A DNA stretch of 64,000 nt from Citricoccus alkalitolerans (GCF_039528175.1 NZ_BAAALH010000001.1:930001-994000), one strand, 5' to 3'. Counted from the first letter of the stretch, positions 8,778-18,512 are shown. The notes: generated by a model not told the origin, from the letters alone. Numbers and translations: made by a program.

Positions 8778-9593
8778 ATGACCTCGAAAACCAACGGCGT
8801 CTATGACCGCACCCCGCTCATCGCGGGGAACTGGAAGATGAACCTGGACCACCAGCAGGCCGTCACCCTTGTACAGAAACTGACCTGGATCCTCACGGAT
8901 GCGGACCACGACTTCGAGAAGGTCGAAGTGGCGGTGTTCCCACCCTTCACGGATCTGCGCAGCGTCCAGACCCTCGTGGCGGGGGACCGGCTGCCCCTGG
9001 TGTACGGGGCCCAGGACGTCTCGGCAGAGGATTCCGGTGCGTTCACCGGCGAGATCTCGGCACAGTTCCTGTCCAAGCTGGGGTGCCGCTACGTCCTGGT
9101 CGGCCACTCCGAGCGGCGCACGCTGCACGGCGAGGACGACGCCGTGTCCCACCGCAAGCTCACCGCAGCCCTGCGGCATGGCCTCACGCCCGTCCTGTGC
9201 GTGGGGGAAGGGCTGGATGTCCGGCAGGACGGTCATCACGTGGAGCACACCCTGGCCCAGCTCCGGGGAGCGCTCGATGGCCTGTCCACCGAGCAGGTCA
9301 CCGACATGGTGGTGGCCTACGAGCCCGTGTGGGCCATCGGCACCGGCGAGGTGGCCGGTCCGGATGACGCCCAGCAGATGTGCGCCGCCCTGCGCACCGA
9401 CGTCGCCTCCCGGTATGGTGAGGAGGCCGCCGTGGGCCTTCGCCTGCTGTACGGCGGATCCGTCAAGTCCTCGAACGCGGCCTCCATCCTGCGGGAGAAG
9501 GACGTGGACGGCCTCCTCGTGGGTGGCGCCAGCCTGGACGAGGCCGAGTTTGCTAGCATAGTCAGGTTCGAGCATCACCTGCTGACCGACTGA
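8778..9593 (+). CDS. tpiA: Triosephosphate isomerase
   Basis: Interconverts dihydroxyacetone phosphate and glyceraldehyde-3-phosphate. The 271-residue TIM barrel shows NWKMN (catalytic Lys) near the N-terminus, GHSERR (catalytic His), YEPVWAIGTG (catalytic Glu), LRLLYGGSVKSSN and GLLVGGASLD (phosphate loop). Start ATG follows the pgk stop by 2 bases, so translation is probably coupled. It lies in the usual actinobacterial order gap-pgk-tpiA-secG. Confidence 0.97.
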   Translation: MTSKTNGVYDRTPLIAGNWKMNLDHQQAVTLVQKLTWILTDADHDFEKVEVAVFPPFTDLRSVQTLVAGDRLPLVYGAQDVSAEDSGAFTGEISAQFLSKLGCRYVLVGHSERRTLHGEDDAVSHRKLTAALRHGLTPVLCVGEGLDVRQDGHHVEHTLAQLRGALDGLSTEQVTDMVVAYEPVWAIGTGEVAGPDDAQQMCAALRTDVASRYGEEAAVGLRLLYGGSVKSSNAASILREKDVDGLLVGGASLDEAEFASIVRFEHHLLTD

Positions 9594-9675
9594 TTCCGGC
9601 TGTCCGGCTTTGGTCGGATGGCGCAGAAGTACCCGAACGGGCCGGTGACGGCCTCCCGCCAATGGAAAGAGTGAC

Positions 9676-9927
9676 GTGGACGTCCTGACCCTCATCCTGC
9701 AGATCGCCCTGGCCGCCGTCAGCGTCCTGCTGGTCCTGCTGATTCTGCTGCACAAGGGCCGCGGCGGCGGTATGTCCGATATGTTCGGCGGCGGCGTGAC
9801 CTCCTCGCTGGGAGCCTCCGGCGTGGCCGAGAAGAACCTGAACCGCATCACCATCACCCTGGGCCTGACCTGGGGCGCGATCGTGGTGGCCCTCGGCCTG
9901 ATCATGCGGTTCTCGCAAGACTTCTAA
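9676..9927 (+). CDS. secG: Preprotein translocase subunit SecG
   Basis: Small membrane partner of the SecYEG channel. The 83-residue product starts at GTG and has two hydrophobic helices (about residues 4-26 and 59-77) separated by the conserved polar loop HKGRGGGMSDMFGGG, the SecG hallmark. It follows tpiA by 82 bases, as is common in actinobacteria, and is the last plus-strand gene before the converging pentose-phosphate operon. I see no convincing hairpin in the 69-base gap to the next gene. Confidence 0.95.
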   Translation: MDVLTLILQIALAAVSVLLVLLILLHKGRGGGMSDMFGGGVTSSLGASGVAEKNLNRITITLGLTWGAIVVALGLIMRFSQDF

Positions 9928-9996
9928 TCCGTCCTGGACGGGCGGGCCGGACAGGATACGTGGCGCAGGACCAGCCCGGCGAGTCAACCCATCGGA

Positions 9997-10851
9997 TCAG
10001 TCCTGGCCGGCCGCCGCCCCGTCCAACCACCAGACAGTCGCATCCCGACCTGAGACCACCGAGGCCGGCCAACGGGCCGCGTCGGTGGTCTCGTCGTCTC
10101 GGGCGCGCCTAACCTCTGCGACGGCCTCGGCCTTGTCCGCACCGGCCACCACGAACCAGAGCCGCTCGGCCGTGTTGAGCGCATCCACGGTCAACGAAAG
10201 CCGCCGCGGCGGCGGCTTGGGGGAGTCCTCCACGGCAATCACCGTCGCTCCGCGGGCCAGGGGGCCGGGCAGGCCCGGGAACAGGCTGGCGATATGGGCA
10301 TCCGGCCCCACGCCCAGCATCACCACATCGAAGACCGGCAGGCGGTCGTCCGGCCCCGGGTCCACGCGCGCCTGGGCGGCGAGTTCGGACGCGTAGGCCT
10401 CCGCCGCCGTCGTGATCGACTGCGTCATGGGCAGCATCGTCGCCGCCCCCGCTGTCCTGGCAGCAGAGGGCATCCGGTGGATGTTCGCGGCGGGCATCCC
10501 GTGTCTGGCCGTCAGCTCCTGGAGGAGGGCCTCCTCGGCCTGCTGCTCGTTGCGGTCCGGGTCCCCGGCGGGCAGGAAACGCTCATCACCCCACCACAGG
10601 TGCACCCGGGACCAATCCGGCATGCGCAGATCCGGGCTACGGAGACCGGCCGAAGACTCGGCGACGTTCGAGGCAGACGACACCAGGTCCGAGAGCGCCG
10701 CCAGGATCCCCGTGCCGGTCCCGCCACCGGTGAGGACGGCCGAGGCCGCACCCCGGTCACGGACACCGTCAGCAAGGATTCTGAGCAGCTCACCGGCGGC
10801 ATCATGGCAGAGCGACTCGCGGTCGGAGAACAGGCGGGTTTCATCGGTCAC
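9997..10851 (-). CDS. pgl: 6-phosphogluconolactonase
   Basis: Hydrolyses 6-phosphogluconolactone in the oxidative pentose phosphate pathway. The 284-residue protein belongs to the DevB/SOL family: VLTGGGTGTGILAAL near the N-terminus (phosphate-binding), WSRVHLWWGDERFLP in the middle, and FDVVMLGVGPDAHIASLFPG, matching the family's GxGxDGHxASLFP except that Asp-Gly-His reads Asp-Ala-His. It starts at GTG (10851) and overlaps the opcA stop by 11 bases. A short Ala/Thr-rich insertion lies around residues 135-150. Last gene of the operon. Confidence 0.93.
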   Translation of the reverse strand: MTDETRLFSDRESLCHDAAGELLRILADGVRDRGAASAVLTGGGTGTGILAALSDLVSSASNVAESSAGLRSPDLRMPDWSRVHLWWGDERFLPAGDPDRNEQQAEEALLQELTARHGMPAANIHRMPSAARTAGAATMLPMTQSITTAAEAYASELAAQARVDPGPDDRLPVFDVVMLGVGPDAHIASLFPGLPGPLARGATVIAVEDSPKPPPRRLSLTVDALNTAERLWFVVAGADKAEAVAEVRRARDDETTDAARWPASVVSGRDATVWWLDGAAAGQD

Positions 10852-11782
10852 TGGGCAACACCGCTTTCAGATCGGTCAGGGGCAGTCCGTTGACCACCAC
10901 ATCGCCGAAGACCTCGTCCGGATCCAGTCGGCGCAACTCCTCGGCCAGGCAGTCCTGGTCGCTGCGCCGTGGCAGGGAGATGTGCTGGATCGGGCGGCCC
11001 TGCTGGTACAGGGACGCCACGTCACCGGCGGGCCGGGACAACACCACATCGCCCTGCTGGCGCCGCAGCCGCACGGAGCGCATGCCCTGGCCGGCCTTCG
11101 AGTGGGCCATGGTGACGGGGACACCGAGGCATCGGGTGAGCCAGGCGGCCAGCAGCATCGTGGAGGGGGAGTCCTCGGCTCCGTCCACCGTGACGGAGAG
11201 GATCTCAGCGGGATCCAACCCGTCCAGGATCGCGGCCAGCTGGATGCGCCATCCGGTCAGCCGGGTCCAGGACAGGTCGGTGTCCCCGGCCCGGTAGGTC
11301 TGGCGCAGATGCATCAGGGCCCGCCGCGGCGAGGGGGCCGTGGCCGTGTCAGTGATGCGGCGGTGGGCGATCCGCCCCAGGGCCGAGTCGGCCGGAATCA
11401 CCGGGGCGGAATGGGGCCACCAGACCACGATGGGGGCGTCCGGCAGCAGCAGGGCGCCGACGAGCGACTCGGACTCCTCCGCATTGGAGCCGGAGCCGTG
11501 GAGGATGACCACGTCGGAGGCCCCGGCGTCACCGCCCACCCGGATCTCAGCATCTAGCCGGGTGGGCGCGGCGGCGTCCCCGCCGGCCAGCACGATGATC
11601 CGGCAGGGGTGCTCGCGGCTGGCCAGGTTGGCGGCCACGATGGCCTCTTCGGCATGGTCCGGCGAGGTGGAGATGATCAGCGTCAGCACCCGGCCGAGCG
11701 CGACGACGCCCCCGGCCTCGCGCAGGCGGTTCATCTCCTTGGCGACCTGGGATGTGGTGGTGTCCTGGACCTCGATGATCAT
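10841..11782 (-). CDS. opcA: Glucose-6-phosphate dehydrogenase assembly protein OpcA
   Basis: OpcA is an accessory protein of glucose-6-phosphate dehydrogenase in cyanobacteria and actinobacteria. The 313-residue product shows the family N-terminus (VAKEMNRLREAGGVVALGRVLTLI reduced here to its idea: coupling of a helix to RVLTL near residue 30), PIVVWWP near 140, and a central DLSWTRLTGWR block, all familiar from OpcA. ATG overlaps the zwf stop by one base (TGATG), and its own stop overlaps pgl, so the three genes are coupled. It is cytosolic, with no membrane segments. Confidence 0.93.
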   Translation of the reverse strand: MIIEVQDTTTSQVAKEMNRLREAGGVVALGRVLTLIISTSPDHAEEAIVAANLASREHPCRIIVLAGGDAAAPTRLDAEIRVGGDAGASDVVILHGSGSNAEESESLVGALLLPDAPIVVWWPHSAPVIPADSALGRIAHRRITDTATAPSPRRALMHLRQTYRAGDTDLSWTRLTGWRIQLAAILDGLDPAEILSVTVDGAEDSPSTMLLAAWLTRCLGVPVTMAHSKAGQGMRSVRLRRQQGDVVLSRPAGDVASLYQQGRPIQHISLPRRSDQDCLAEELRRLDPDEVFGDVVVNGLPLTDLKAVLPSDR

Positions 11783-13386
11783 CAGGGCCTCCTCCAGACG
11801 CGGCCGTCACGGGCCACGAGCTCGTCGGCGCTCTTCGGTCCCCAGCTGCCAGGGGCGTATGGCTCCGGCTGCCCGGCCAGGGACTCCCAGTACTCCTCGA
11901 ACGGGTCGAGGATGGCCCAGGAGAGCTCCACCTCGGCCTGGCGGGGGAACAGGGGTGGTTCGCCGAGCAGCACATCGAGGATCAGCCGCTCATAGGCCTC
12001 CGGGCTGTCCTCGGTGAAGGCATGGCCGTAGCCGAAGTCCATGGTCACGTCCCGGACCTCCTGCTGGGTCCCGGGGACCTTGGAGGCGAAGCGGATGGTG
12101 ACGCCCTCGTCCGGCTGCACACGGATGACGATGGTGTTCTGGCCGAACTCGTCCTCACCGTGTCCGGGGAACAGCAGGTTCGGGGCGCGCTTGAGCACCA
12201 CGGCGATCTCGGTGACTCGGCGGCCCAGCCGTTTGCCGGCACGCAGGTAGAACGGCACCCCGTCCCAGCGCCGAGTGCGGATGCCCAGCTTCAGGGCGGC
12301 GTAGGTCTCGGTGGTGGACTCCGGGTTGAAGCCCTCCTCCTCGAGGAAGCCGGTCACCTTCTCCCCGCCCTGCCAGCCACCGGTGTACTGACCGCGCGCC
12401 GACGCGGCGCCCAGGCCGGCGTCGTCCGCGGGGACCTCGACGGCAGCCAGGACCTTCTCCTTTTCCGTACGCAGGTGGTCCGCGTCGAAGGAGATGGGCT
12501 CCTCCATGGCGGTCAGGGCCAGCAGCTGCAGCAGGTGGTTCTGGATGACGTCGCGGGCTGCGCCCACCCCGTCGTAGTAGCCGGCGCGGCCGCCGATGCC
12601 GATGTCCTCGGCCATGGTGATCTGCACGTGGTCCACGTGGTTGGAATTCCACACGGGTTCGAACAGGCGGTTGGCGAAGCGCAGCGCCAGGATGTTCTGG
12701 ACGGTCTCCTTGCCGAGGTAGTGGTCGATCCGGAAGACGGCATCCGGGACGAACACCTGCTCGATCACGTCGTTGAGCTCCCGGGCGCTGGCCAGGTCGT
12801 GACCGAAGGGCTTCTCGATGACCACTCGGCGCCATGGACGCCCCGAGGAGCCGGCCTGGGCGGGGGAGGGCCGCGTGCCGGCGTCGTGGTGGCGGCCGGC
12901 GAGGCCGTGGTCGGCGAGCTGCTGGCTGACCTCCTCGAACCAGTCGGGGGGGATGGACAGGTAGAACACGGTGTTGCCGGCGGTGCCTCGGGAGACCTCG
13001 AGGTCAGCCAGTGTCCCGTGGAGGTCCTCGTAGGCCGCGGCGTCGTCGAAGCCGCCGGAGACGAAGCGGAAGCCACCGCGCAGCTGATTCCAGACGGTGT
13101 CGTTCCAGCCGGTCCGAGCCGAGGCCTCCACGGATTCGCGCACATACGCCGTGAACTCCTCGTCGCTCCAGTCGCGCCGGCCGAAGCCGACCAGGGAGAA
13201 GCCGGGTGGGAGCAGCCCGCGGTTGGCGAGGTCGTAGATCGCCGGCAGCAGCTTCTTGCGGGCCAGGTCTCCGGTGACGCCGAACAGGACGAGTGCGGAG
13301 GGACCCGCGATCCGGGTCAGCCGCCGGTCTCGAGGGTCGCGCAGGGGATTGGCCGGGCGCGCTCCGGTCAACGACTCAGGCACCAT
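11782..13386 (-). CDS. zwf: Glucose-6-phosphate 1-dehydrogenase
   Basis: First enzyme of the oxidative pentose phosphate pathway, oxidising glucose-6-phosphate with NADP. The 534-residue product has the nucleotide-binding FGVTGDLARKKLLPA, the catalytic-site segment RIDHYLGKETVQN, and EKPFGHDL before it. A 20-residue Gly/Pro/Ser insertion (about 165-185) precedes VVIEKPFG. The ATG at 13386 overlaps the pgi stop by 11 bases. Size and layout agree with actinobacterial Zwf; OpcA follows directly, as expected for the partner protein. Confidence 0.97.
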   Translation of the reverse strand: MVPESLTGARPANPLRDPRDRRLTRIAGPSALVLFGVTGDLARKKLLPAIYDLANRGLLPPGFSLVGFGRRDWSDEEFTAYVRESVEASARTGWNDTVWNQLRGGFRFVSGGFDDAAAYEDLHGTLADLEVSRGTAGNTVFYLSIPPDWFEEVSQQLADHGLAGRHHDAGTRPSPAQAGSSGRPWRRVVIEKPFGHDLASARELNDVIEQVFVPDAVFRIDHYLGKETVQNILALRFANRLFEPVWNSNHVDHVQITMAEDIGIGGRAGYYDGVGAARDVIQNHLLQLLALTAMEEPISFDADHLRTEKEKVLAAVEVPADDAGLGAASARGQYTGGWQGGEKVTGFLEEEGFNPESTTETYAALKLGIRTRRWDGVPFYLRAGKRLGRRVTEIAVVLKRAPNLLFPGHGEDEFGQNTIVIRVQPDEGVTIRFASKVPGTQQEVRDVTMDFGYGHAFTEDSPEAYERLILDVLLGEPPLFPRQAEVELSWAILDPFEEYWESLAGQPEPYAPGSWGPKSADELVARDGRVWRRP

Positions 13387-15055
13387 CGGATCCCTGCGTG
13401 CCGTGCGCCGCCCGGAGGAGCTGGCCGATGCCGTCTGTGCGCTCGGTCAGGTGCAGCCGCACCACAGGCCGGCCGTGCTCGCGCAGCACCGAGGCGTCCC
13501 CGGCGGCCTGGGCGGCCAGCAGCTGGCCGAAGGTGAAGGGGCGGCCCGGGATGTCCAGGTCCAGGTCCGAATCTGCGGTGATCTGCAGGAACACTCCCTC
13601 GGGCGTGCCGCCCTTGTGGTACTGACCGGTCGAGTGCAGGAACCGAGGGCCCCAGCCGAAGGTGACCGGGCGGCCGGACAGCGTGGCCAGGGCTGCGCGC
13701 AGGACCTCCAGCTCGGGGTAGCCCACGCGGTCCAGGTACGCCTGGACGGCCAGGTAGCCGTGGGCGGGCACCAGCCGCGCGACGGCGGCCAGCACCGGCC
13801 CGAGGTCGTCCGGGGTCCCGCCGTGGCCGTCCACTACGTCCGCCGGCCCGGTGACCTCGACAGCCCCGATCACGGTGTCCGGCCGCTCCGCCGAGGGCGT
13901 GGCGGCCAGCAGGCCACGGGCCGCGGTCTTCGCCGCCTCGACGTCCGGTTGATCGAACGGGTTGATCCCGAGGATGCGGCCGGCCACCGCCGTGGCGAAC
14001 TCCCACAGGAGCAGTTGGGCCCCGAGGGATCCGAAGACCTCCACGGCGTGCTCGGAGCGGGACGGCGGGACACTGCCGGATGGGTCGGACGCGTCCGGTT
14101 CCTCCCGGTCCTCGGGGTCGGCCACCAGGCGGACCTGCAGGAGGTCGTCGGCGGCGGAGACAGTCTCCGGGTCGCCGGCGTCCACGACCACGGGCAGCAC
14201 ACCGGTGCCGTCCTTACCCGTGGACTCGGCGACGAGCTGCTCGGCCCATCCGCCGAAGCCGATCAGCCCGGAGTCCTCGTCGGAGAAGATCAGCTTGTTG
14301 CGCAGCGGTACGGTGCCCGCCAGGGCGGCACCGAGCTGGAGGCCGGGGTTGCCCGGGTCGTCGGTGGCGAGGACTTCGCAGGTCTCCTCCGCGTCGTCGA
14401 GCAGGGTGGCGATGTCCACCCCGGCCAGACCGGTGGGCACCAGGCCGAAGGCGGTGAGGGCGGAGTAACGACCTCCGACGGTGGGATCCGCGGTGAAGAC
14501 CCGCCGGTAGCCGGCCTCGCGGGCAGACTGCTCGAGCGGGGAGCCCGGGTCCGTCACCACGACGATCCGAGAGGCGGCGTCGAGGCCGGCGTCGTTGAAG
14601 GCCTGTTCGAAGACCTGCCGCTGAGAGTCGGTCTCCACCGTGGAACCGGACTTGGAGGACACCACCAGGACTGTATCCACCAATCCGGCCGCCAGGACGT
14701 TGCCCACCATCTCGGGGTCGGTGGAGTCGAGCACGGTGAGCGGACGTCCCTCGGTGGCGGCGACCACCTCGGGGGCCAGGGAGGACCCGCCCATGCCGGC
14801 GAGGACCACGCGGGTGATGCCCTCGGCTGTCAGCTCGGCGCGCAGGCCCTCGATCTGTGACACCAGTTCCCGCGAGTCCTCGAAGAGGTCTATCCACCCG
14901 AGGCGCTGGGATGCCTCCGCCTCCGCGGCCGGACCCCACAGCGTGTGGTCCTTGCTGTCCAGTCGACTGGCGACACGCTCGTCCACCAAGGCCGGGACGT
15001 GCCGGTCGATCGCCGCGAGGGCGGCGCCGGTGGCCTGCAATCCGAGTGAGCTCAT
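13376..15055 (-). CDS. pgi: Glucose-6-phosphate isomerase
   Basis: Interconverts glucose-6-phosphate and fructose-6-phosphate, linking glycolysis with the pentose phosphate operon it sits in. The 559-residue protein is the actinobacterial form found beside zwf: GMGGSSLAPEVV near residue 88, VVSSKSGSTVET near 130 (sugar-phosphate SIS motif), and RILGINPFDQPDVEAAK near 360, with FGWGPRFLHSTGQYHKGG near 460. It overlaps zwf by 11 bases at its 3' end. The gap to tal is 84 bases, so it may also be expressed from its own promoter. Confidence 0.94.
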   Translation of the reverse strand: MSSLGLQATGAALAAIDRHVPALVDERVASRLDSKDHTLWGPAAEAEASQRLGWIDLFEDSRELVSQIEGLRAELTAEGITRVVLAGMGGSSLAPEVVAATEGRPLTVLDSTDPEMVGNVLAAGLVDTVLVVSSKSGSTVETDSQRQVFEQAFNDAGLDAASRIVVVTDPGSPLEQSAREAGYRRVFTADPTVGGRYSALTAFGLVPTGLAGVDIATLLDDAEETCEVLATDDPGNPGLQLGAALAGTVPLRNKLIFSDEDSGLIGFGGWAEQLVAESTGKDGTGVLPVVVDAGDPETVSAADDLLQVRLVADPEDREEPDASDPSGSVPPSRSEHAVEVFGSLGAQLLLWEFATAVAGRILGINPFDQPDVEAAKTAARGLLAATPSAERPDTVIGAVEVTGPADVVDGHGGTPDDLGPVLAAVARLVPAHGYLAVQAYLDRVGYPELEVLRAALATLSGRPVTFGWGPRFLHSTGQYHKGGTPEGVFLQITADSDLDLDIPGRPFTFGQLLAAQAAGDASVLREHGRPVVRLHLTERTDGIGQLLRAAHGTQGSDGA

Positions 15056-15139
15056 GTCAGTCTCCTGGGTCGTGCGGGGAGGAATTCAGGAATTGGTCAA
15101 GCCGTGATCACGAGGCGATCTGGCCGCGGTCGATGGACG

Positions 15140-16261
15140 TCAGCGGTTCGCGGAGTCCACGAGCGCGGTGCGCACGGTCTCCAGCAGTTCGCTCCAGCTG
15201 GTCACGAACTTCTCGACACCCTCGGCCTCGAGGACGGCCACCACGTCGTTGTAGTCGACGCCGGCATGGGCGATCGCGTCCAGCACACGGTCCGCTTCCT
15301 CGTAGCTCTCCGTGATGGTGTCACCGGTGACCTCACCGTGGTCGGCCAGGGCCTCCAGGGTCTTCTCCGGCATGGTGTTGACGGTTCCCGGTGCCACCAG
15401 GCCGGTGACGTAGAGCGTGTCCGGCAGCGCCGGGTCCTTTGTCCCGGTGGAGGCCCAGAGCGGACGCTGCGGGCGGGCACCGGCCGCCTCCAGGACGCGC
15501 CAGCGCTCCGTGTCCAGGGTCTCGGTGAAGATGCGGTAGGCGAGGCGGGCGTTGGCGAGGCCCGCCTGCCCCGTCAGCTCGGCGGCACCCTCGGCCGTGG
15601 ACTCGGCGAGTCGTCGGTCCACCTCGGTGTCCACCCGGGAGACGAAGAAGCTGGCGACGGAGTGCAGGGTGGACAGGTCGATCCCGGCGGCATGCGCCTG
15701 CTCCAGGCCGAGCAGCCAGGCGTTGAGCACCTCGCGGTAACGGGTCAGCGAGAAGATCAGGGTGACGTTGACACTCAGCCCCTGGGCGAGGGTCTCCGTG
15801 ATGGCCGGCAGGCCCTCTTCTGTGGCGGGGATCTTGATCAGCACGTTGGGACGGTCCACGGCCTGGGCCAGCTGGCCCGCCTCGGCAACGGTCTTCTCGG
15901 CGTCCCGGGCGGACCGGGGATCGACCTCGATGGACACCCTGCCGTCCACGCCGTTGGACGCCTGGTAGACGGGCGTGAAGAGGTCACATGCCGCCTGGAC
16001 GTCCCGGGTGGTGAGCTCGAAGACGGCCCGGTCCAGTGCAGCTCCGTCGCCGGCCAACTGCGCCAACTGCTCCGCATAGGCCTCCCCGTTCTTCAGGGCG
16101 GTGGCAAAGATCGAGGGGTTGGTGGTCACGCCGGTGACAGTCCGCGTCTCGATCAACTCGGCGAGGTTGCCCGTGGCGATCCGCTCACGGGACAGATCGT
16201 CGAGCCAGATGGACACACCGGCCTCGGCCAGTGCACGGGTGTTCGGGTTCTGTTCGGTCAT
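15140..16261 (-). CDS. tal: Transaldolase
   Basis: Transfers dihydroxyacetone units between sedoheptulose-7-phosphate and glyceraldehyde-3-phosphate. The 373-residue product is the long actinobacterial class: TVTGVTTNPSIF near the N-terminus, NVLIKIPATEEGL with the Schiff-base Lys in the middle, and RPLWASTGTKDP towards the end. An open frame continues 366 bases upstream into the tkt 3' end, but the chosen ATG (16261) gives the normal N-terminus (TEQNPNTRALAEAGVSIWLD). The tkt stop is 61 bases upstream. The substrate sedoheptulose-7-phosphate is also the entry point of the heptose pathway encoded at 52608-63384. Confidence 0.96.
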   Translation of the reverse strand: MTEQNPNTRALAEAGVSIWLDDLSRERIATGNLAELIETRTVTGVTTNPSIFATALKNGEAYAEQLAQLAGDGAALDRAVFELTTRDVQAACDLFTPVYQASNGVDGRVSIEVDPRSARDAEKTVAEAGQLAQAVDRPNVLIKIPATEEGLPAITETLAQGLSVNVTLIFSLTRYREVLNAWLLGLEQAHAAGIDLSTLHSVASFFVSRVDTEVDRRLAESTAEGAAELTGQAGLANARLAYRIFTETLDTERWRVLEAAGARPQRPLWASTGTKDPALPDTLYVTGLVAPGTVNTMPEKTLEALADHGEVTGDTITESYEEADRVLDAIAHAGVDYNDVVAVLEAEGVEKFVTSWSELLETVRTALVDSANR

Positions 16262-16322
16262 CGTGTGCTCCGTACGTCTGGGGGGGTGCTTTGCGTGGCG
16301 GTGGTGACCGGCCGGTGCCGGG

Positions 16323-18512
16323 TCAGCGGCCGAGCAGGTCTCGAGCGGCGGCGGCCACGGCCTCGGCCGTGATGCCGTACTCGCGGAACAGCGTCTGGAA
16401 GTCCGCCGAGGCACCGTAGTGCTCCAGCGAGACCTGGGCACCGCGGACTCCGGTGTACTTGGCCCAGCCCTGCGCGATCCCGGCTTCCACGGAGACCCGG
16501 ACGGCACCGTTGTCCGGCAGCACCGAGGCTTGGTAGGACTCGTCCTGGGCGTCGAACCACTCGAGGCTGGGGGCGGACACCACCCGGGTCGGCACGCCTT
16601 CGGACTGCAGCTCGTGCCGTGCGGCAACCGCGAGCTGAACCTCGGAACCGGTCCCGATCAGGATCGCCTGGGGCTCGACGGCCGTGCCCGAGTCATCGGT
16701 GGCGTCCAGCAGCACATAGGCGCCCCGTGCCGTGCCCTCCGCGCCGGCGAAGCCCTGTTCGTTCCGCGGGAAGACCGGCAGGTTCTGGCGGGAGAGCACG
16801 AGGCCCGCGGGGCCATCGGTCTTCTCCAGGATGGTCTTCCAGGCCCAGGACACCTCATTGGCGTCGGCGGGGCGGACGACGGCCAACCCCGGGATGGCAC
16901 GCAGCGAGGCAAGTTGCTCCACCGGCTGATGGGTGGGGCCGTCCTCGCCGAGCCCGATCGAGTCGTGGGTCCAGACGTAGATGGCCGGGGTGCCCATCAG
17001 TGCACCGATGCGGATCGCGGGGCGCTGGTAGTCGGAGAAGATCAGGAAGGTTCCCATGTAGGCCCGCAGCAGCGAGCCGAGTGAGATGCCGTTCACGATC
17101 GAGCCGGCGGCGTGCTCGCGGATGCCGAAGTGCAGAGTCCGGCCGTACGGACCGCCCTTCCAGGTCGAGGTCTGCCGGCTGGCGGGGATGAACGAGGGCT
17201 CGCCGTCCATGGTGGTGTTGTTGGAGCCGGCCAGGTCGGCGGACCCGCCCCACAGCTCCGGCATGACCGGGGCCAGGGCAGACAGGACCTTGCCGGAGGC
17301 GGCGCGGGTGGCCATCCCCTTGGCTCCGCCTGAGAAGCTGGCATCGAAATCCACCTCGAATGCGGGGAACGCCTCGGCGAAGTCCTCGGGTAGGTCACCC
17401 GCCGTGAGGCGGTCGAACAGCCGGGCACGCTCCACGTTGGCGCCACGCCACGCGGAGTAGGACTCCTCCCAGGTGGCGCGGTAGGCCGCCGAGCGGTCGC
17501 CGACGCTGCGAGCGTGGGCCAGCACGCCGTCATCGACGGCGAAGTGCTGCTCCGGGTCGAAGCCCAGAACCGTCTTCAGGCCGGCCAGCTCCTCGCCGCC
17601 GAGTTTGGATCCGTGGATGGCACCCGTGTCCTGTTTGCCGGGCGAGGGCCAACCGATCACGGTGCGGAGCTTGATGAGGGAGGGCTTGGAGGGCTGTGCC
17701 TTGGCTTCGGCCAGAGCCGTGTACAGCTGTTCCGTGTCTTCGACGTAGTCCCCGGTGGTGAGCCAGTCGACGGTCTGGACATGCCAGCCGTAGGCCTCAT
17801 ACCGGGCGGCCACGTCCTCGCTGAACGCCACGTCCGTGTCGTCCTCGATGGAGATCTCGTTGTCGTCGTAGATCACCACGAGGTTGCCGAGCTCCTGGTG
17901 ACCCGCCAGTGAGGAGGCCTCGGAGGTGACGCCCTCCTGGAGGTCGCCGTCGGAGGCGATGACGAAGATGTGGTGGTCGAAGGGGCTCGTCCCGAGCGCG
18001 GCGTCCGGGTCCAACAGGCCGCGCAGACGGCGCTGGGCGAAGGCGAAGCCGACCGCGGAGGCCAGGCCCTGGCCCAGGGGACCGGTGGTGATCTCCACGC
18101 CGTCCGTGTGCCCGTACTCGGGGTGGCCCGGGGTCTTGGACCCCCAGGTGCGCAGGGCCTGGAGGTCTTCGAGTTCCAGCCCCGCGCCTGCGGCGAACAG
18201 CTGCAGGTACAAGGTCAGGGAGGAGTGGCCGGCCGAGAGGATGAATCGGTCGCGACCGGCCCACCTGGCGTCCGCGGGGTCATGATGCATGACGTTCTGG
18301 AACAGCTGCCAGGCGACCGGGGCGAGGGAGATGGCTGTGCCCGGATGGCCGTGACCGGCCTTCTCCACGGCGTCAGCGGCCAGCACTCGCAGGGTGTCCA
18401 CGGCTTTCCGGTCGGTGGCCGAATACGTGTACTCGCGGGCGGGCTGAAGACGCTGCAGGGAGGAAGTCCCCCCGGTGGCGGATCCGGTGGATGTTGCCGG
18501 GGCTGAAGTCAC
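16323..18512 (-). CDS. tkt: Transketolase
   Basis: Thiamine-diphosphate enzyme moving two-carbon units in the non-oxidative pentose phosphate pathway. The 729-residue protein contains GHGHPGTAISLAP, the ThDP-binding GDGDLQEGVTSEA and YDDNEISIEDD, and later THDSIGLGEDGPTHQPVEQ in the pyrimidine domain. It starts at GTG, with AGGAGC 8-13 bases upstream. First gene of the minus-strand operon tkt-tal-pgi-zwf-opcA-pgl; a minus-10-like TAAGCT lies at 18569-18564 on this strand. Confidence 0.97.
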   Translation of the reverse strand: MTSAPATSTGSATGGTSSLQRLQPAREYTYSATDRKAVDTLRVLAADAVEKAGHGHPGTAISLAPVAWQLFQNVMHHDPADARWAGRDRFILSAGHSSLTLYLQLFAAGAGLELEDLQALRTWGSKTPGHPEYGHTDGVEITTGPLGQGLASAVGFAFAQRRLRGLLDPDAALGTSPFDHHIFVIASDGDLQEGVTSEASSLAGHQELGNLVVIYDDNEISIEDDTDVAFSEDVAARYEAYGWHVQTVDWLTTGDYVEDTEQLYTALAEAKAQPSKPSLIKLRTVIGWPSPGKQDTGAIHGSKLGGEELAGLKTVLGFDPEQHFAVDDGVLAHARSVGDRSAAYRATWEESYSAWRGANVERARLFDRLTAGDLPEDFAEAFPAFEVDFDASFSGGAKGMATRAASGKVLSALAPVMPELWGGSADLAGSNNTTMDGEPSFIPASRQTSTWKGGPYGRTLHFGIREHAAGSIVNGISLGSLLRAYMGTFLIFSDYQRPAIRIGALMGTPAIYVWTHDSIGLGEDGPTHQPVEQLASLRAIPGLAVVRPADANEVSWAWKTILEKTDGPAGLVLSRQNLPVFPRNEQGFAGAEGTARGAYVLLDATDDSGTAVEPQAILIGTGSEVQLAVAARHELQSEGVPTRVVSAPSLEWFDAQDESYQASVLPDNGAVRVSVEAGIAQGWAKYTGVRGAQVSLEHYGASADFQTLFREYGITAEAVAAAARDLLGR

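Noticed and set aside
9928..9996. A terminator between secG and pgl.
   Set aside because: Only weak arms (GCCGG/CCGGC with a 25-base loop) can be drawn; none is convincing.
12022..13536. A 504-codon open frame on the plus strand opposite zwf, with similar long antisense frames at 13256-14860, 15104-16372, 20584-21606 and 43963-45657.
   Set aside because: They lie entirely opposite well-recognised enzymes, are rich in Gly, Arg, His and Ala as expected from GC-biased third positions, and show no domain motifs. They are by-products of high GC content.
15140..16627. Extension of transaldolase by 122 codons upstream.
   Set aside because: The extra part overlaps the tkt 3' end in another frame and contains no conserved sequence; ATG 16261 yields the normal N-terminus.
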